Assembly: GCA_948146395.1 (NCBI GenBank)
Contig: OX411544.1
Location: 94,351,232-94,415,231 of the forward strand
DNA: 64,000 bases
DNA from: Fragum whitleyi
Lineage: Eukaryota > Mollusca > Bivalvia > Cardiida > Cardiidae
Reading direction: 5' to 3'
In this document: piece by piece, positions 1-11,164 of the stretch
How the letters are laid out: every line of letters starts with the position of its first letter
Numbering within the stretch: position 1 is the stretch's first letter
Notes under the pieces: generated by a model
The model's input: only the letters and a program-made list of their open reading frames with translations
The model's database searches: none
What the model was told of the DNA's origin: nothing
Position numbers and translations under genes: made by a program

Positions 1-189
1 TTCTCAAACCTGTACTACCATTACATCCTTTCCTAGCCTCCAGCTGCAATCTCATATAGGTCTACGATTTTCAACCCATTGGTGAGAGACAAACAGTCGG
101 AAAGAATGAGTGCCACCGTCGGGGGTCGAACCCACACCAACTTCGTGGATGTTCTCCTATGTCGCTCAACTAACGGGAGTTGCCGACGG
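1..189 (-). mobile_element. tRNA-derived SINE, variant head, tail cut by window edge
   Basis: The body (TCCTAGCCTCCAGC..., GTCTACGATT, CAACCCATTGGTGAGAGA) matches the full-length SINE at 12143-12419. Read on the minus strand, the tRNA-like head is different from that copy: it has a box-A-like stretch (TTAGTTGAGCGACATAGG) and a box-B-like GGTTCGACCCC, and begins with CCGTCGGCAACTCC. The 3' tail lies outside the window. It is non-coding and was probably transcribed by RNA polymerase III from its internal promoter. Confidence 0.8.
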
Positions 190-1103
190 AACTTAAATTG
201 AACTTTATTTATTATGGTGGTATATAATACGCCTCATCTATAGCCGCCATGATCAAGTAAGGATACTCGGCAAAATCTAGAGTGGGGCAAAATTATTAAA
301 CGAGAAGCATTTTGAAATAAACGTTAAAAAAAAATAAATGATCTGTTTCACTGTTCAATAAGTGCCGTTTGGTCAGCGTTACGTTTCCTAAATAAACGAA
401 CAAGCACATAGGATAGCCATTGTTCAATATCAAATTCGACAAAGTATCCATGCCATACCAGATCAAAATCTAATTAGAATATTCGTTACACACCTGTGCA
501 CGTGTTTTAAGACTTTCTCCTGTACCCATCATGTGGTCACTGCATATTAATAAGGAGGTAGATTCTAGTTTGTACGCATGCGTGGTATAACAGATAAACC
601 TTGACGTTTAAATGAAATTTTGATCAAAATAAACCTTTGCTGGATAGTTTATGGAAAATAAACCTTCAAAAAATTCCCAAATCCATCCTTCTGATTGGAT
701 GGTAATGTAGGACAAAGACTAAAGTTTCTTAATGCGCTATTTTAACCCGTTTTATCTATTTCGAACAGATGGCACCAGAATCTAACAGTAAAAAATTGAT
801 TTCCCGGCTCATCGCGCAAAATCTACCTATAGTACACTTTTTGTTTACAATAAAAACATAATTTTGATTGAATGCGTATGTAATTGCGCATTTTTCAATA
901 ATCCTATGTTGATAAAACCCAACAGAATCGTCTGTTTGAGACGATTCTTTTGGGTTTTAATTTCATATGATTAATTGACATTAATTTTTAAACCAATAAA
1001 ATCTGAATTTTATAAGATACCTTGATTCAAAGAAGGGGATTTGAAAACTGTCCCTTAATACACGTGGTCGCTAATGCAATATGGACTGTAGATAAAACAC
1101 TGT
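190..1103. other. Unassigned non-coding stretch
   Basis: I see no coding exon, splice-flanked ORF or known repeat here apart from the hairpin at 914-958. The stretch lies upstream of the lectin terminal exon and may be intron. An upstream C-type lectin exon was looked for (Cys-Tyr near the domain start, W..A...C) and not found. Confidence 0.5.
914..958. repeat. Short near-perfect hairpin
   Basis: Two 20-nt arms (AAAACCCAACAGAATCGTCT and its reverse complement with one mismatch) are separated by a 5-nt loop. No second copy was noticed. It could be a MITE tip or a solitary palindrome. Confidence 0.7.
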
Positions 1104-1119
1104 TTGTATAATTTTCTGA

Positions 1120-1394
1120 GCCGCCGTCATAGCGCAGTTGGTAGCACATCGGACTGTCAAACTAGAGGTCCCGGGTTCGATCCCCGACAGCGGCACTCGT
1201 TCTTTCCGACTGTCACGGCTATCACCAATAGGTTGATAATCGTAGACCTATGTGAGATAGCAGCTGGAGGCTAGGAAGAATGTGGTGGTTGTACTGGTTA
1301 GAGAAATACCAGGAAACCATTGTTAGGTGTCCAGTCGCCGCGATATAACTGAAATAATGTTGAAAGCGGCGTCAAACTCCACTCAATCAATCAA
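1120..1394 (+). mobile_element. Full-length tRNA-derived SINE with target duplication
   Basis: The tRNA-like head starts GCCGCCGTCATAGCGCAG, carries box B GGTTCGATCCCC and is followed by the same body as 12143-12419. The tail is a short CAAT tetranucleotide run. The flanks TTGTATAATT (with four further partly matching bases) at 1104-1119 and 1395-1410 form a ~16-bp target-site duplication, which fixes the ends. It sits in the last intron of the lectin gene, ending 33 bp before the first exon base. Confidence 0.9.
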
Positions 1395-1427
1395 TTGTAT
1401 AATTATCTATCTCTTTAATTTTTATAG

Positions 1428-1630
1428 TTGACAAGTTTCTTCTGGGGCTGGAGTACGACTCGGCGTGGATATGGGGCGATGACTATACCAAACCGATCTT
1501 CGAGAACTGGGGATTTAACGAGCCCGGTGGAGCCCCCTTTGAGACCTGTGCGATCGCCGATGGTAACAACGTGTATCGATGGTTCGATACTCTTTGTAAT
1601 AATCCAAATCCTTTTATCTGTGAAAAGTAG
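1428..1630 (+). CDS. C-type lectin-domain protein, terminal coding exon (partial gene)
   Basis: This exon encodes the C-terminal half of a C-type lectin carbohydrate-recognition domain, normally a secreted or cell-surface Ca2+-dependent sugar-binding module. It follows a pyrimidine-rich tract ending TTTATAG. The first two bases complete a codon from a missing upstream exon (phase-1 intron), then come 66 residues and TAG. Visible landmarks are FLLGL (the WIGL strand, residues 3-7), WIWGDD (13-18), NW (26-27), NEPGG (30-34), Cys40, WFDTLC (51-56) and FICEK ending with Cys64. By family rule Cys40 pairs with Cys56, and Cys64 pairs with a cysteine in an upstream exon. The EPN sugar motif reads EPG and the WND motif reads WFD, so Ca2+/sugar binding at site 2 is probably altered or lost (inference). 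There are no frame defects. The rest of the gene is upstream of the window or unrecognised. The fold call is firm; the ligand is unknown. Confidence 0.88.
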
Positions 1631-1645
1631 ATATTGGCAGACGTC

Positions 1646-1651
1646 ATTAAA
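1646..1651 (+). promoter_or_regulatory. Possible polyadenylation signal ATTAAA
   Basis: ATTAAA lies 16 bp after the lectin stop codon. It is the common variant of AATAAA. The T-rich tract at 1690-1704 could serve as the downstream element. Such a short 3' UTR is unusual, so this is only a candidate. Confidence 0.35.
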
Positions 1652-1778
1652 CATTTAGTGTGCGATGTATTGAAATATTTGACTTGTCTATTTTTTTTTT
1701 TTTAATTCATAAAATGGCCAAAGCGCTTTAAGCACTTGTTGTGGATCAATATTTCTTTTGAAAATGAGATATATTTCG

Positions 1779-1861
1779 AGGGGTCAGCACAACACTATTG
1801 TAAGTGCTTATAATTATAGGCATTTACAATAGTGTTGCGTTGAGTTATCAATTTGACCCGT
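1779..1861. repeat. Solitary palindrome
   Basis: The core arms GCACAACACTATTGTAAGTGC and its near-complement enclose a 12-nt A+T loop. GGGTCA and TGACCC outside extend the pairing. No second copy was seen in the window. Confidence 0.65.
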
Positions 1862-1980
1862 CGTGGAAAAGGAATTTCTGAGTAATTTGCAAAATTTATA
1901 TTTCAAAAAGAGATTGAAGATAAACCGAAGGTCGCAATTCATAGGTTCTTATAACGATTAAAGTAGAATGATCTTTCTGC

Positions 1981-2122
1981 CCTGCATTGTCGAGGACAAA
2001 ACGGAGCAAACAGTTTCCCAATTATACCCTGCTTTGCACGCACACTTGCGTGCAAAGCGGTGCGTGCAAAGCGGGGTTATATTCGAAAACTGTTTGCGCC
2101 GTTTTCCCATCTTCAGCGAAGG
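1981..2122. mobile_element. MITE family H, copy 1
   Basis: Family H elements are ~120 bp, with ends like CCTGCGTTCAGGATGACAAAACGG and a central palindrome CCCGCTTTGCACG...CGTGCAAAGCGGGG. This copy has both ends and an extra internal duplication of the GTGCAAAGCGG arm. It is a non-coding hairpin transposon relic. Confidence 0.8.
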
Positions 2123-3683
2123 GCTGGATCCATAAAGCAAGCCAATTTCGAAAAGTGTCTACCCTAGTCAGCACGCACAAAGCGCGCTATTTGGTGAAGT
2201 TTACAATTCCGTGCTCACATGTTTGTATTGTTCTTACGCTAAATGCCTCGGTGGGTAGGTTGTGAATACACGTTTTGGTCACTAACAGACGTTTTTTAAC
2301 AAAAAAATAGTTCCAATTATTAAGACTATTTTAGATATGGATGTTCCTTTATTCCACCTATAAAGGGAGGCAAGCTATATCATAGCTCAAGTAACACTAT
2401 GCAGTTGTTGTTTCCCCTTTGGGGTTTTTGGCATCTGGATGCGGCGTTGGTGAAACAAGTTGGGTATTCAAACGTTTTATGTTTGATAAATAATTTGATT
2501 AGTAAATAATTGCAATCGAATAAAATAAAGAATTCTGATTGGTTTAAATCGCATCACGTGGGGAAATACATTGCACTTTATTTCTATATAAAATGCAATA
2601 GGTCTTTCGGGACCCCCCCCCCCCCCCCCCCGACCTTCGATCTGCAAGTCATGTGTCGTAGAACTCGAATAATCCTCGTTCCCGATCCAAATCGCAACAT
2701 TGGTATTTTATCTATTAGAAATTAAGATATTTTCGAAAAAAAAGTACGATTACAAACATGCAGTTTTGATTCTGAACCGACGTTTACAAACATCGAGTCG
2801 ACGAAGACCGTCAAGCAACCCTCTCAACTGAGACCGACTACGCTGTTTTCGTTTGAAATTACAGACTTACTAGGCAGAAATAAGTTTTTGGTCTAAAGTT
2901 CCCCTACGAATTTCAAAATTGTCGTTTATTTGTTTGTCATTTGTTAAATTTCATGCCATTCAACTTCGATAGCGAGATAAAGAACACACGATCTAAAAAT
3001 ATATTGTGTAATCTATACGCGCAGAAAGTGGACTTGAAGCTTTAATGTTAAACCGAGTATTTTACAAGTTTCTTCGATTTAGAGGATTGCAATTATAAGG
3101 GATGAGTTCTAAGGCAATTGCACTTTATACTCCAATGAACGCAGTGAAAAAGACACTCATCCCTATAATAAATAAATAAAATAACAAAAAAGGAAAGGCC
3201 ATGTTCTCTCGAACTTTTCTAATTCCGGTCTCGATTATACCAACTGGAACAGGTGGTTTTAAAAGCGAAACGGCATATTTACCCCCGCTTCGATAGATCG
3301 TGGCATATTGTTTTTACCTGTCTGTGGGTCCGTTTGTCTGTTTGTCCGTTTGTCTTCTTAAATCTTTAACAATGGCCGTAACTTAAGAATGACAAGGGAT
3401 ATAGCCTTCATAGTTCACATGATGATTGCTTGGGGACAATGTTTTTCTATAAGTCCCAAGTTTACGGTCACTAATCAAGGCCAAAGTCAGTTTTTTTTTC
3501 AAGGTCAAATAAGTTGAAATTTCTACTGAACATTGGAATTAGTATTGAGACGGATTGCAGAAATTAATTAAGATTTGATTTAGATTACCGTTGTGTATCA
3601 GACTACTTCATGTATGTGGCGGGGTAAGGAAGCGTTTTTCACAAACAGATCTTGTTTTCGGATGTTTTGTTGCAATTTTTATA
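2123..3683. other. Unassigned stretch with C19 run and a low-complexity repeat relic
   Basis: No supported gene. It holds a 19-base C homopolymer (2613-2631). Around 3295-3540 is the sequence GTCCGTTTGTCTGTTTGTCC followed by AT-rich text. A weakly similar GTTCGTTTGTCCGACAGTCTG occurs near 45719, which suggests another old repeat family. Confidence 0.45.
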
Positions 3684-3943
3684 TGTGACCCTTCTCGTGA
3701 CTATCTCGGTAAATCACGAAGTGTCGACCCTAGTCAGGCTGCGCGGACTGCGCAGTCTGACTAGTGTCGAAACTTTTCGAAATTTGCCTATTTTCTGATT
3801 ATGGAAGGATCAATCACCTTCACCTTCCTGTGAAATATTTTTTGAAATGTGACCTCTGGTTGACATATGCCGGATCCAATCTCTTGCTTGAATTTTTATT
3901 TTACTGAGCTCCCAGATAGTCCGTTTTCGCGTGACGGGTCACA
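3684..3943 (+). mobile_element. MITE family I, copy 1 (full length)
   Basis: It is bounded by inverted ends TGTGACCC... and ...GACGGGTCACA, 260 bp, flanked by TA on both sides. The 5' third holds the family hairpin GTCAGGCTGCGC / GCGCAGTCTGAC within a longer stem (CGACCCTAGTCAG...CTGACTAGTGTCG). The 3' part is AT-rich with GGTTGACATATGCC. It has no coding capacity. Confidence 0.88.
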
Positions 3944-3997
3944 TAATTAAAAACGAGATGGCAGATTGTCACAAGAAACGCCCGCTGTACTGTTGGA

Positions 3998-4275
3998 TGT
4001 CTTAGTATGAAAAACAACAAAGGGAAATAACTGAACAAATGATGCTAGATAGAGTTACGACTCCGATATGCACTGTACTTCGTAATCATGAGCGGAACAT
4101 AACTGCCATGTTTCAAGTCAATCAGACCTAAAGTGACAGCGTCATGATCCGCGTTATGGACGCCGCCCGGATACCGGACGACCGGACGCGGGTTGCCGGA
4201 CGACAGGACGCGGGTTGCCGGACGCCACGGGTGATCACATAATACGGGGCCCCGTCTTTCGACGGACGTATAAGA
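3998..4275 (+). mobile_element. Helentron/pearl-like element 3' portion with minisatellite
   Basis: AT-rich text leads into CCGCCCGGATACCGG and about two copies of a ~27-bp unit containing CGGACGCGGGTTGCCGGACG (4172-4229). It ends in a small hairpin (CCGTCTTTCGACGG) before ATAAGAATAAA. A core repeat or microsatellite followed by a 3'-terminal hairpin matches non-autonomous Helentron-type elements of bivalves. The 5' end is not resolved. Confidence 0.5.
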
Positions 4276-4588
4276 ATAAATGAATAGTAAAAAATAGAAA
4301 AATATATAAGATATGAACTAAAACAACAGGCTGTTAATTACGTTTCATGAAGTAAATTTTGCGCATTATTTTGAACATCAAAACAGGTGGTTACTCATTT
4401 CAACGGATCCTTTGTACTGCTATCTCAGTTGAAAACGCGTTGTATCGGACTAGAAGTAGGCCTAGTACAGATAAATTAGCCATTGTCTACGTAATACCGT
4501 ACTGTTTAAGGAACTGTTTAAATAGATTCCTGTTTAGAGCCAGCCTTGTGTTCATCATCTAAAATCTCACGCAACGATTGTGAAATGG

Positions 4589-4625
4589 TATCCTGCTTTG
4601 CACGCACAGCTCCGTGCAAAGCAGG
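4589..4625. mobile_element. MITE family H, copy 2 (core only)
   Basis: Only the central palindrome TCCTGCTTTGCACG...CGTGCAAAGCAGGA remains, with a 6-nt loop. The outer ends are too diverged to place. Confidence 0.65.
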
Positions 4626-6430
4626 AAACATTTTTAAACGTTCGTGAACTTTTTTATCAATCCATTAACGCAGGTCTGGTTAATTCTGGTCCATGTTTAC
4701 GGATCAAAATCATGTGAAATTCTGAGAACGCAGTTTCTAGTGACCATGATCTTGTAATTATAGCGGGAACATGAAATTTGACCAGGGTAGATATCGACAA
4801 ACCCGCCATCCCAGACTGTTTACGGCCGTTGATTGATTTCCCTGTCGTAGAAATCGGTCATACCATAAAACATAAACTGCGTACTTTCATTCAACTTTCG
4901 TTTTCATGGACCTGTCATACATAACATCTTACGACAAAATTTTACGTAAGTCAATATCACAAATCGTTCCTGGTGTTTTCATTCATTGTTAGATTCTGCC
5001 TTGCAATATCCCATTAGTACCGCCATTAGAAGACGATTCCAATGGGATGATACACGGCATAATTTCATATCCAGTTTGGTTTCCGCAAACAATGATCGTA
5101 AGGTGTTTAGTAAAACAGGCCCAAGGTCTCATAGGTATCTCGTTATCAGACTTTGTCGGGGGATCAGAGCAAAAGTATTTTAGGCGCACATTAAAATATA
5201 GAAGCATACAGTACACTTTTGCACTGATCATTCGGTGTGTAAAATTTGAGACTTGGTTATGTTGAAAATTCGGTTTTATAAACAATACAATACAATACGA
5301 AGCATTTTATTTTAAGTATTTATGGAAAAGCCCGAGTGATGTTCCGAGTAAAACAATAGTCTGCATCGCCGTAGTCAACGAATAAACAAATTCCGTGAGT
5401 TACAGTATTGAGAAACATGATATATTACCTCGAATACATGGAATAGAACTTGTTAAATTGTCTAATTATGAACTTTTATAAAAAAAAAATGTTTTTTTTT
5501 TCATATTTTGTAATCTATAATATAAAATGTATTTATTTATCTACTCCAACAGGAGGAAATAAAGTGATGGAATAAATTGAATTAATATACATGTACACAC
5601 TTTGATAGAAAGCAATTGTTTGTTTCAGTTTAAGATCGAATTATCTTTCATTTGGTGAACAGTAAAAAGTATATTTCACGAGTTTCCCGGTAATTACCTG
5701 TTAAGGAAAAAGTCAGAGTGATGTTCCGAATGCCATTACCCGAAAATATTCGAAAACTAAAGTAGTTCACTTACATACGATACTATCAAATACTATCAAG
5801 AAAAAAAAAAAAAAAAAAAAAAAACAAGTGAAAGGGACATTGAATAAATTGTCCGCCGTTTATATTGTTGGGTGGCGATATTATCTCCTAATTGCAGCAT
5901 CTTTGGTCGCCTTCTTGTATATGTTAACGGATTATGGCGACATGTATGATTAATTGGAAAAAGTAAGAAACACGCAAATACTACAGACGACAAACGTGCA
6001 ATAATGACTTTAATTGAATTAAAACGCCTTCGAGGGAAATAAATCAAAATATTTAATAACAGAATATCTAATTACTCCGATTAGAAAATTGACTTTTTGT
6101 CAGCAAATAAATCATTTTTACCTAAATTGATAAAACGATAAAAATATATCTAATTTCGAATTAAAAAAAATGATTAGAACTCACGTGAAACCTTTTAGTG
6201 TGAAAGAAATTGAGAGAGAAATAAGCGTTTCTTGAAATACAGTGTTGGATTGATCTCATAAAAGGCGAGTTTACTTGATTAAAATGCATCTTTCTGTGAG
6301 AAGTTTTCTATGAGAAGAAGTCTCTCTTTTCGTTAGCACTTGTAAAGGGGTGTTTAGAACATTTCAGTTATAGCCGTTGACGTACGTGAACTTTCTCTAA
6401 ATCTAATTTCGCAACAATAGCGGCACGTAG
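4626..6430. other. Unassigned AT-rich stretch
   Basis: No supported gene; the short ORFs here have no splice context or recognisable domain. A direct repeat containing GAGTGATGTTCCGA occurs near 5334 and 5716. An A-homopolymer occupies about 5801-5824. Confidence 0.45.
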
Positions 6431-6662
6431 CAGGGCTCGTGTTTGAGTCTTAAACCAGATTTTTGACCCTAAAAAATCTGATCATTTCTTATTTTGACCC
6501 TTATATATTTTTACCAAGGGGGCCATTGTGACCCCCTTAAGAGAAAATTCTAAGGGTCACAACTTGTTAATTGTGACCCTATTGAAATCTGTTTTGAGGC
6601 CGAGAGATAAACAGTAAAGGTGTCAATGACTTTTTTAATTTCAAACACTTACACGAGCCCTG
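6431..6662. mobile_element. hAT-like MITE
   Basis: The 232-bp segment starts CAGGGCTCGTGT and ends ACACGAGCCCTG, a perfect 12-bp terminal inverted repeat. CAGGG ends are typical of hAT elements. A clear 8-bp target duplication is not visible. Inside, the word TGACCCT is repeated several times in both orientations. Non-coding. Confidence 0.6.
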
Positions 6663-6690
6663 ACGGAGAACTTCGTAAACATTATTAGTT

Positions 6691-6825
6691 ATACGGTTTC
6701 TTGCTGGGGTATATGACGATTTATTCCCGGCTGGAAAAATGATGTCACCCGAGCCGTAGGCGAGGGCTGACATTATTTTTCCTGCCCGGAATAAATCGTC
6801 ATATACCCAGGCAAGAAACCGTATT
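6691..6825. repeat. Palindromic element A
   Basis: Two ~57-bp arms (ATACGGTTTCTTGC... and ...GCAAGAAACCGTAT) meet at the tip CCCGAGCC-GTA-GGCGAGGG (6748-6766). The tip pairs C-G, then G.A and A.G, then GC pairs around a 3-nt loop. It is probably a fold-back MITE. Only this copy was seen. Confidence 0.8.
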
Positions 6826-7602
6826 ACGAATTTATTATACTTCAAAGTTTTAGGGCTAAATATCTGTCTTTTGCCTATTTTAGGCGTTCGTATAAACCAA
6901 TTTCTTTTAAACCACCAATATCCCTTAATGCGCCCCTATGAAAAGTAAACATGTAAAAAGTGACGTCATATATAGTTGTGACGTCACACTACTACATTCT
7001 GCGCTATTGTGATATGGAAGCGTTTGTTGGCTGAAACTGCGAGAAACTTGGCACTTTAAATGGACAGATATGTACAAATTTAAGGTATTTATTGACATCT
7101 TTATCATTTTTTATTTGCACATTATTAACTAACATCCTTTTCAACTGTATCCCAGTGTGTATATTCGGGTCGTGTTATCAGCGAAGCGAGAGAAACATGG
7201 CTGCCATTACCGTTTCGATTTTTTGTCTATGTTCACGTCGAGGCGCCTTAAGGAAACATTAGAGGTAATACCGGAGCGGTCGTAGTAGCTATCAATGTTT
7301 GTCAGGTCAGCATTAACCAATGAAAATGCTAGAATTTTCTTTGTAGTATAATAAAATTGGAATGGTCTCTAAACGGGTTTTTAAGCAGAGTGTTACATGG
7401 TTTGGTTCGAATAGATGTGAAATGTTATAATTGTACCTTTTGAATGAAAATAAATGTACATATATGAACATGTAGTGGATCGAAGCCTGCCCAAGATAGA
7501 AACTTGTCAGTTTTTATACAGTTGATATTTGTCACACTATTAAGATGGCGTGGATTGGTCACATTTCGCCTTCAGTTAAAAAAATAATTGAATAAATAAG
7601 AT

Positions 7603-8018
7603 TATAATATGACCTACGTCGCCGGAGTGAAATAATCCCGTTGAATATTTTTGATATTACACGGGTGTGATTACACTAGTGGAATAACTATGCAAATGAG
7701 CTCAGAACGAATAGCAACGCTATTTTGTAACCGCGAAAATGACGTCATAATCTATGTTTTCTGACGTCATTTTTAAACGGCGTTATAAGTTTCGCGGAAA
7801 ATTAAAACGTTGAATTTCAAGAATTTTGACGATTTTCGCTAAAATTCGGGTCATATTATAAAACAGAATATAAAATTTGTGCTCGTAAAATACAGAATTT
7901 ATTAAACTCGTCATCTAAAACAGATAAAAACTCGGCGCAGCCTCTTTTTTATCTGTTTATAGATGACTTGTTTAATAAATTCAGTATTCAATGACCACTC
8001 ATTCAATATCCTCTATAT
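7603..8018. mobile_element. Composite palindromic element C, copy 1
   Basis: It is shared with 41925-43593. It opens with CCTACGTCGCC and a first hairpin (GTGAAATAAT...GTGATTACAC). Two TGACGTCA octamers follow at 7740 and 7762. It ends with a 100-bp hairpin at 7889-7988 whose tip reads, on the minus strand, GAGGC-TGC-GCCGAG. The shared homology ends at TCCTCTATAT. No ORF. Confidence 0.8.
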
Positions 8019-8855
8019 ACGTGTACGAAACATTTGAAAAAAAATGGTACCCCACTTTGTACCTATTTCAAACGTTTTGCCTACTTGCAGGTCGGGATTT
8101 TGCCGAGATACAGTTTTAAATACGGTCTATTTGAAGAGAAAAATACATCTTGTAATATAATCTTAAGACTATCTTAGAATAGAAAAGCGTTCAATGCCTA
8201 CAGCCATACATCTCACATGCAATTGTTTCATATCATTTTGGCACATTGGATATTACGAAACATTTATTTTGATTAAAACACAAATTAAGATAGCGGAAAT
8301 ATTGGCTATGAGATTCATTTGTGCCATTCCCTTTCATATAAAAAAAAAATCAATTTAAAAGAAACAAGAAATCAGCCCTTATAATATTGCAGTTGTTTAT
8401 TATAGAAAAAAAAAACGATTTTCATATCGAATTTCTTTCTTTGATTGAAAATGTTCAAGGGTCACCAGGTAATATCGGCTGTACTTATTGAATTTTTTGT
8501 CTGCGAATGACAGGCGTTAAGTCGTTATTCATTTTAATTTACATCGTGTAGAATTACCCCCTTTAGCGTAAAAAATTAAGATTTATTTGATAAGGATAGG
8601 CGATAGGCGAACCGTTCTGATAAGGAAAGTGTTTTTGTCTGGTGAAATCGTCGTGTTTGCTGACTTCTTTAAATGCAGACGATAAGTTGTATTTAAATAA
8701 GTTTCATCTAAGATTTATTGAGTGTGTTTGAATAACGTGGACTTGTGAAGTACATTTCGAGATTTGATCGATCTATTCGACTATTCAGAATCCATTAATG
8801 TAAGTAGCTTTTATTTCTCCTAGCATTGATGTAACAGAATGATCAATTACAGCAT

Positions 8856-8999
8856 GCGGCCCGTCAGGTGAAAAATGGACCATATGGATAGTGCGTAAAG
8901 TATCGACCAAGTCAGACTGCGCGGACTGCGCAGGCTGACTACGGTTGAGACTGTTCGTACTTGGTTGATTTTCTGAATATAATAAAATAATCCTTCTTT
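8856..8999 (+). mobile_element. MITE family I, copy 2 (5' part)
   Basis: Contains GATAGTGCGTAAAGT and the hairpin GTCAGACTGCGCGGACTGCGC. Homology fades after CTGAATATAA; the 3' half is absent. Confidence 0.7.
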
Positions 9000-9223
9000 G
9001 TCACGCCTTCATTTTCGGAAATGAAGCATCTAGTTTTCCTCTTCTTAAACCATTTTTTTTACGGAATTCTTAGATTGTTATTAATGTATGAAGGGGCACA
9101 AATAACCAATCTATTTAAAGTCGTAGGCTACCGAACAACCTTAATGAGAAACTTTACGTCTGTCTGACGTCGGGATTTCCAGGATGTCACCCTTGTCTCT
9201 AGAATTACTAGCGGATATATATA

Positions 9224-9540
9224 TATAATACGTACTTAGTGTTTTGTATGAAAAAAAAATATCTAACGAGGTTGGGAGAATCGATAATTTGCGAGGCTCT
9301 GCCGAGACAATTATCAATTCTCACAACCGAGTTAGATATTTTTTTCATACAATACACTAAGTATGTATTATATTTATCTTATAACCTATATTTGTCTCGT
9401 TTTCGTCGATGTTTTTAACTGAAATGCAAGTTTCTAAAAATAACCACATTATATCATGTTCTAAAAATAACTATGTGATATCATAATAAATATCATACAG
9501 GATGTTATCATACAGATATGTGTATAGTTATAAGATAAAT
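9224..9540. mobile_element. Composite palindromic element B, copy 1
   Basis: Two modules. Module 1 (9224-9371) is a palindrome with arms TATAATACGTACTTAG... and tip CGAGGC-TCT-GCCGAG. Module 2 (9373-9540) is bounded by a perfect 14-bp inverted repeat ATTTATCTTATAAC/GTTATAAGATAAAT. The second copy at 35853-36166 has the same two modules in the same order, so the composite moved as one unit. Confidence 0.82.
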
Positions 9541-10189
9541 GACGTTATCGTGATTTCGTCATCTAACGACGTCATGAAGCCTGAATTTGAAAAACACTAA
9601 AGACGTTGACTGAAATGTTTCTCAGAACGGACACTTCTTTTTTGCTAAAAAAGTAATATTTTCTGTGGTATCTGAAATGGAAAGTAGTCTATCGTTTGTG
9701 GAGAATCGTCAATTATCACCGACCGTAAAAAAATTTGAAGAAAGCAACGACTTGGAAGAAAATTGTAGGGTACCCCTGGTTTCAAAATTAACATTGGTGC
9801 GTGGGGTAATTTTAACATGTTATGCTTGTGTGAGAAACAGAACAACTACGATGCTATTTTCTTCAATAATCTAATATCTGACACGCAGTAGCTGTCCAAG
9901 TTTGTCACTAATAGGTTTAATATCAGTATTTCTTAGATCGAAATTTTGAAAAAAAAGCAACTTTTGTGACTTTCGTAATGGAGTGTTCTTGTGATCTACC
10001 GTTTGCTACAGACAACCAGGACAAAAATTCGAAACGTCGGAATGTAATTATCTTTCATATAGAATTAAAAGAAACTTAATTAAATGACTATAATATGTTA
10101 AAGTATAGCAAATGCAAGGTGGTCGTTTAGAAGTTCGTTTCAGTGTACACTCTTAACGGTTTAGTGGGTCGAGACATAAAGCACATTGT

Positions 10190-10337
10190 CGATTTTCTGA
10201 ATCTAGAAAGACCATTCTACTTTCCAGTGAACGCCATTTTGAAATGCGATGTCCTATTAACCTCTGCTGGAACTCTTTCTTTATTAAATATCTATTTTGC
10301 AGACATATTAAAGTTCTTTTTTCATATGACTGGTCAC
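10190..10337 (+). mobile_element. MITE family I, diverged 3' portion
   Basis: Recognised by GATTTTCTGAATCTAGAA, ACTTTCCAGTGAA, TTTTGAAATGCGAT and the terminal TGACTGGTCACA. The 5' third with the family hairpin is missing. Confidence 0.55.
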
Positions 10338-10901
10338 AAATTAATTCCACGGAGTTTTATGTTTGTCCTTGTAGCTTGACACAAACTTTTTTTTAAAGCA
10401 TATCTATTAAAAACAAACATTTTTAATGCAAATATGATAATGTCTAATCTAGATTTACAAATGTTACTCATTTGAAAAGAAAAGATTCTGTCCACCAAAG
10501 ATTCATGTCACACTTCTAAGATAGAATGGTCATTGCTGGCTCAGCTGTTTTCTGAGAAAATCCGACGTATCTTACAGTTTTCGCGACCTCGTTGTTATTT
10601 ACGTCTTCGATTGAAAACTGTCACATTTTCTTATCTCTAAAATTATTTTTGAAAACATTTAAGAGGACTTAAGAAAATCCTTTCTCAGAATAAAATAAGA
10701 ATTAAAATAACAGAATACGATAAAGATGGTTCCATTCTATTACATGGATAAACATAAATATATTTGTTTTCCGTTTAGATATTTTGAAAAGGGGATTTTA
10801 TTGGTTCCACTACATGGTCAATTTTGTACTATATTTCCATATTAACGATTGTTTTTTAATACTAACCGGCAGGCAATAGCCGAGCGCTGGTACTTGTAAA
10901 T

Positions 10902-11160
10902 ATGTCCCGTCTGGTGACAGTCATCGATTAGGTAGTGCGTAAAGTGTCGAGCCCAGTCAGACTGCATGGGTAGTGCAGGCTGACTTGGGTCGAAACATTT
11001 TGCTTTTGGCTGATTTCCTAATCTAGAATAAGCAATCTGCCTTCGGGCGACAGAAATTTTTAAATACTAACTCTAGCTGACCTATGCTAGATCAAATCCC
11101 CTTTTCAAATGCTTATTTTACAGAGTTTCCAGGTGGTTCCTTTTCGCGTGACGGATCACA
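10902..11160 (+). mobile_element. MITE family I, copy 3 (full length)
   Basis: Runs from ATGTCCCGTC to GACGGATCACA. It has the hairpin (GTCAGACTGCATGGGTAGTGC) and the central CTGACCTATGCTAG. Another family I copy starts four bases later in the same orientation. Confidence 0.8.
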
Positions 11161-11164
11161 TTAA

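Noticed and set aside
5321..5735. Pair of direct repeats as LTRs
   Set aside because: Only ~15-25 bp are shared and no retroelement features lie between.
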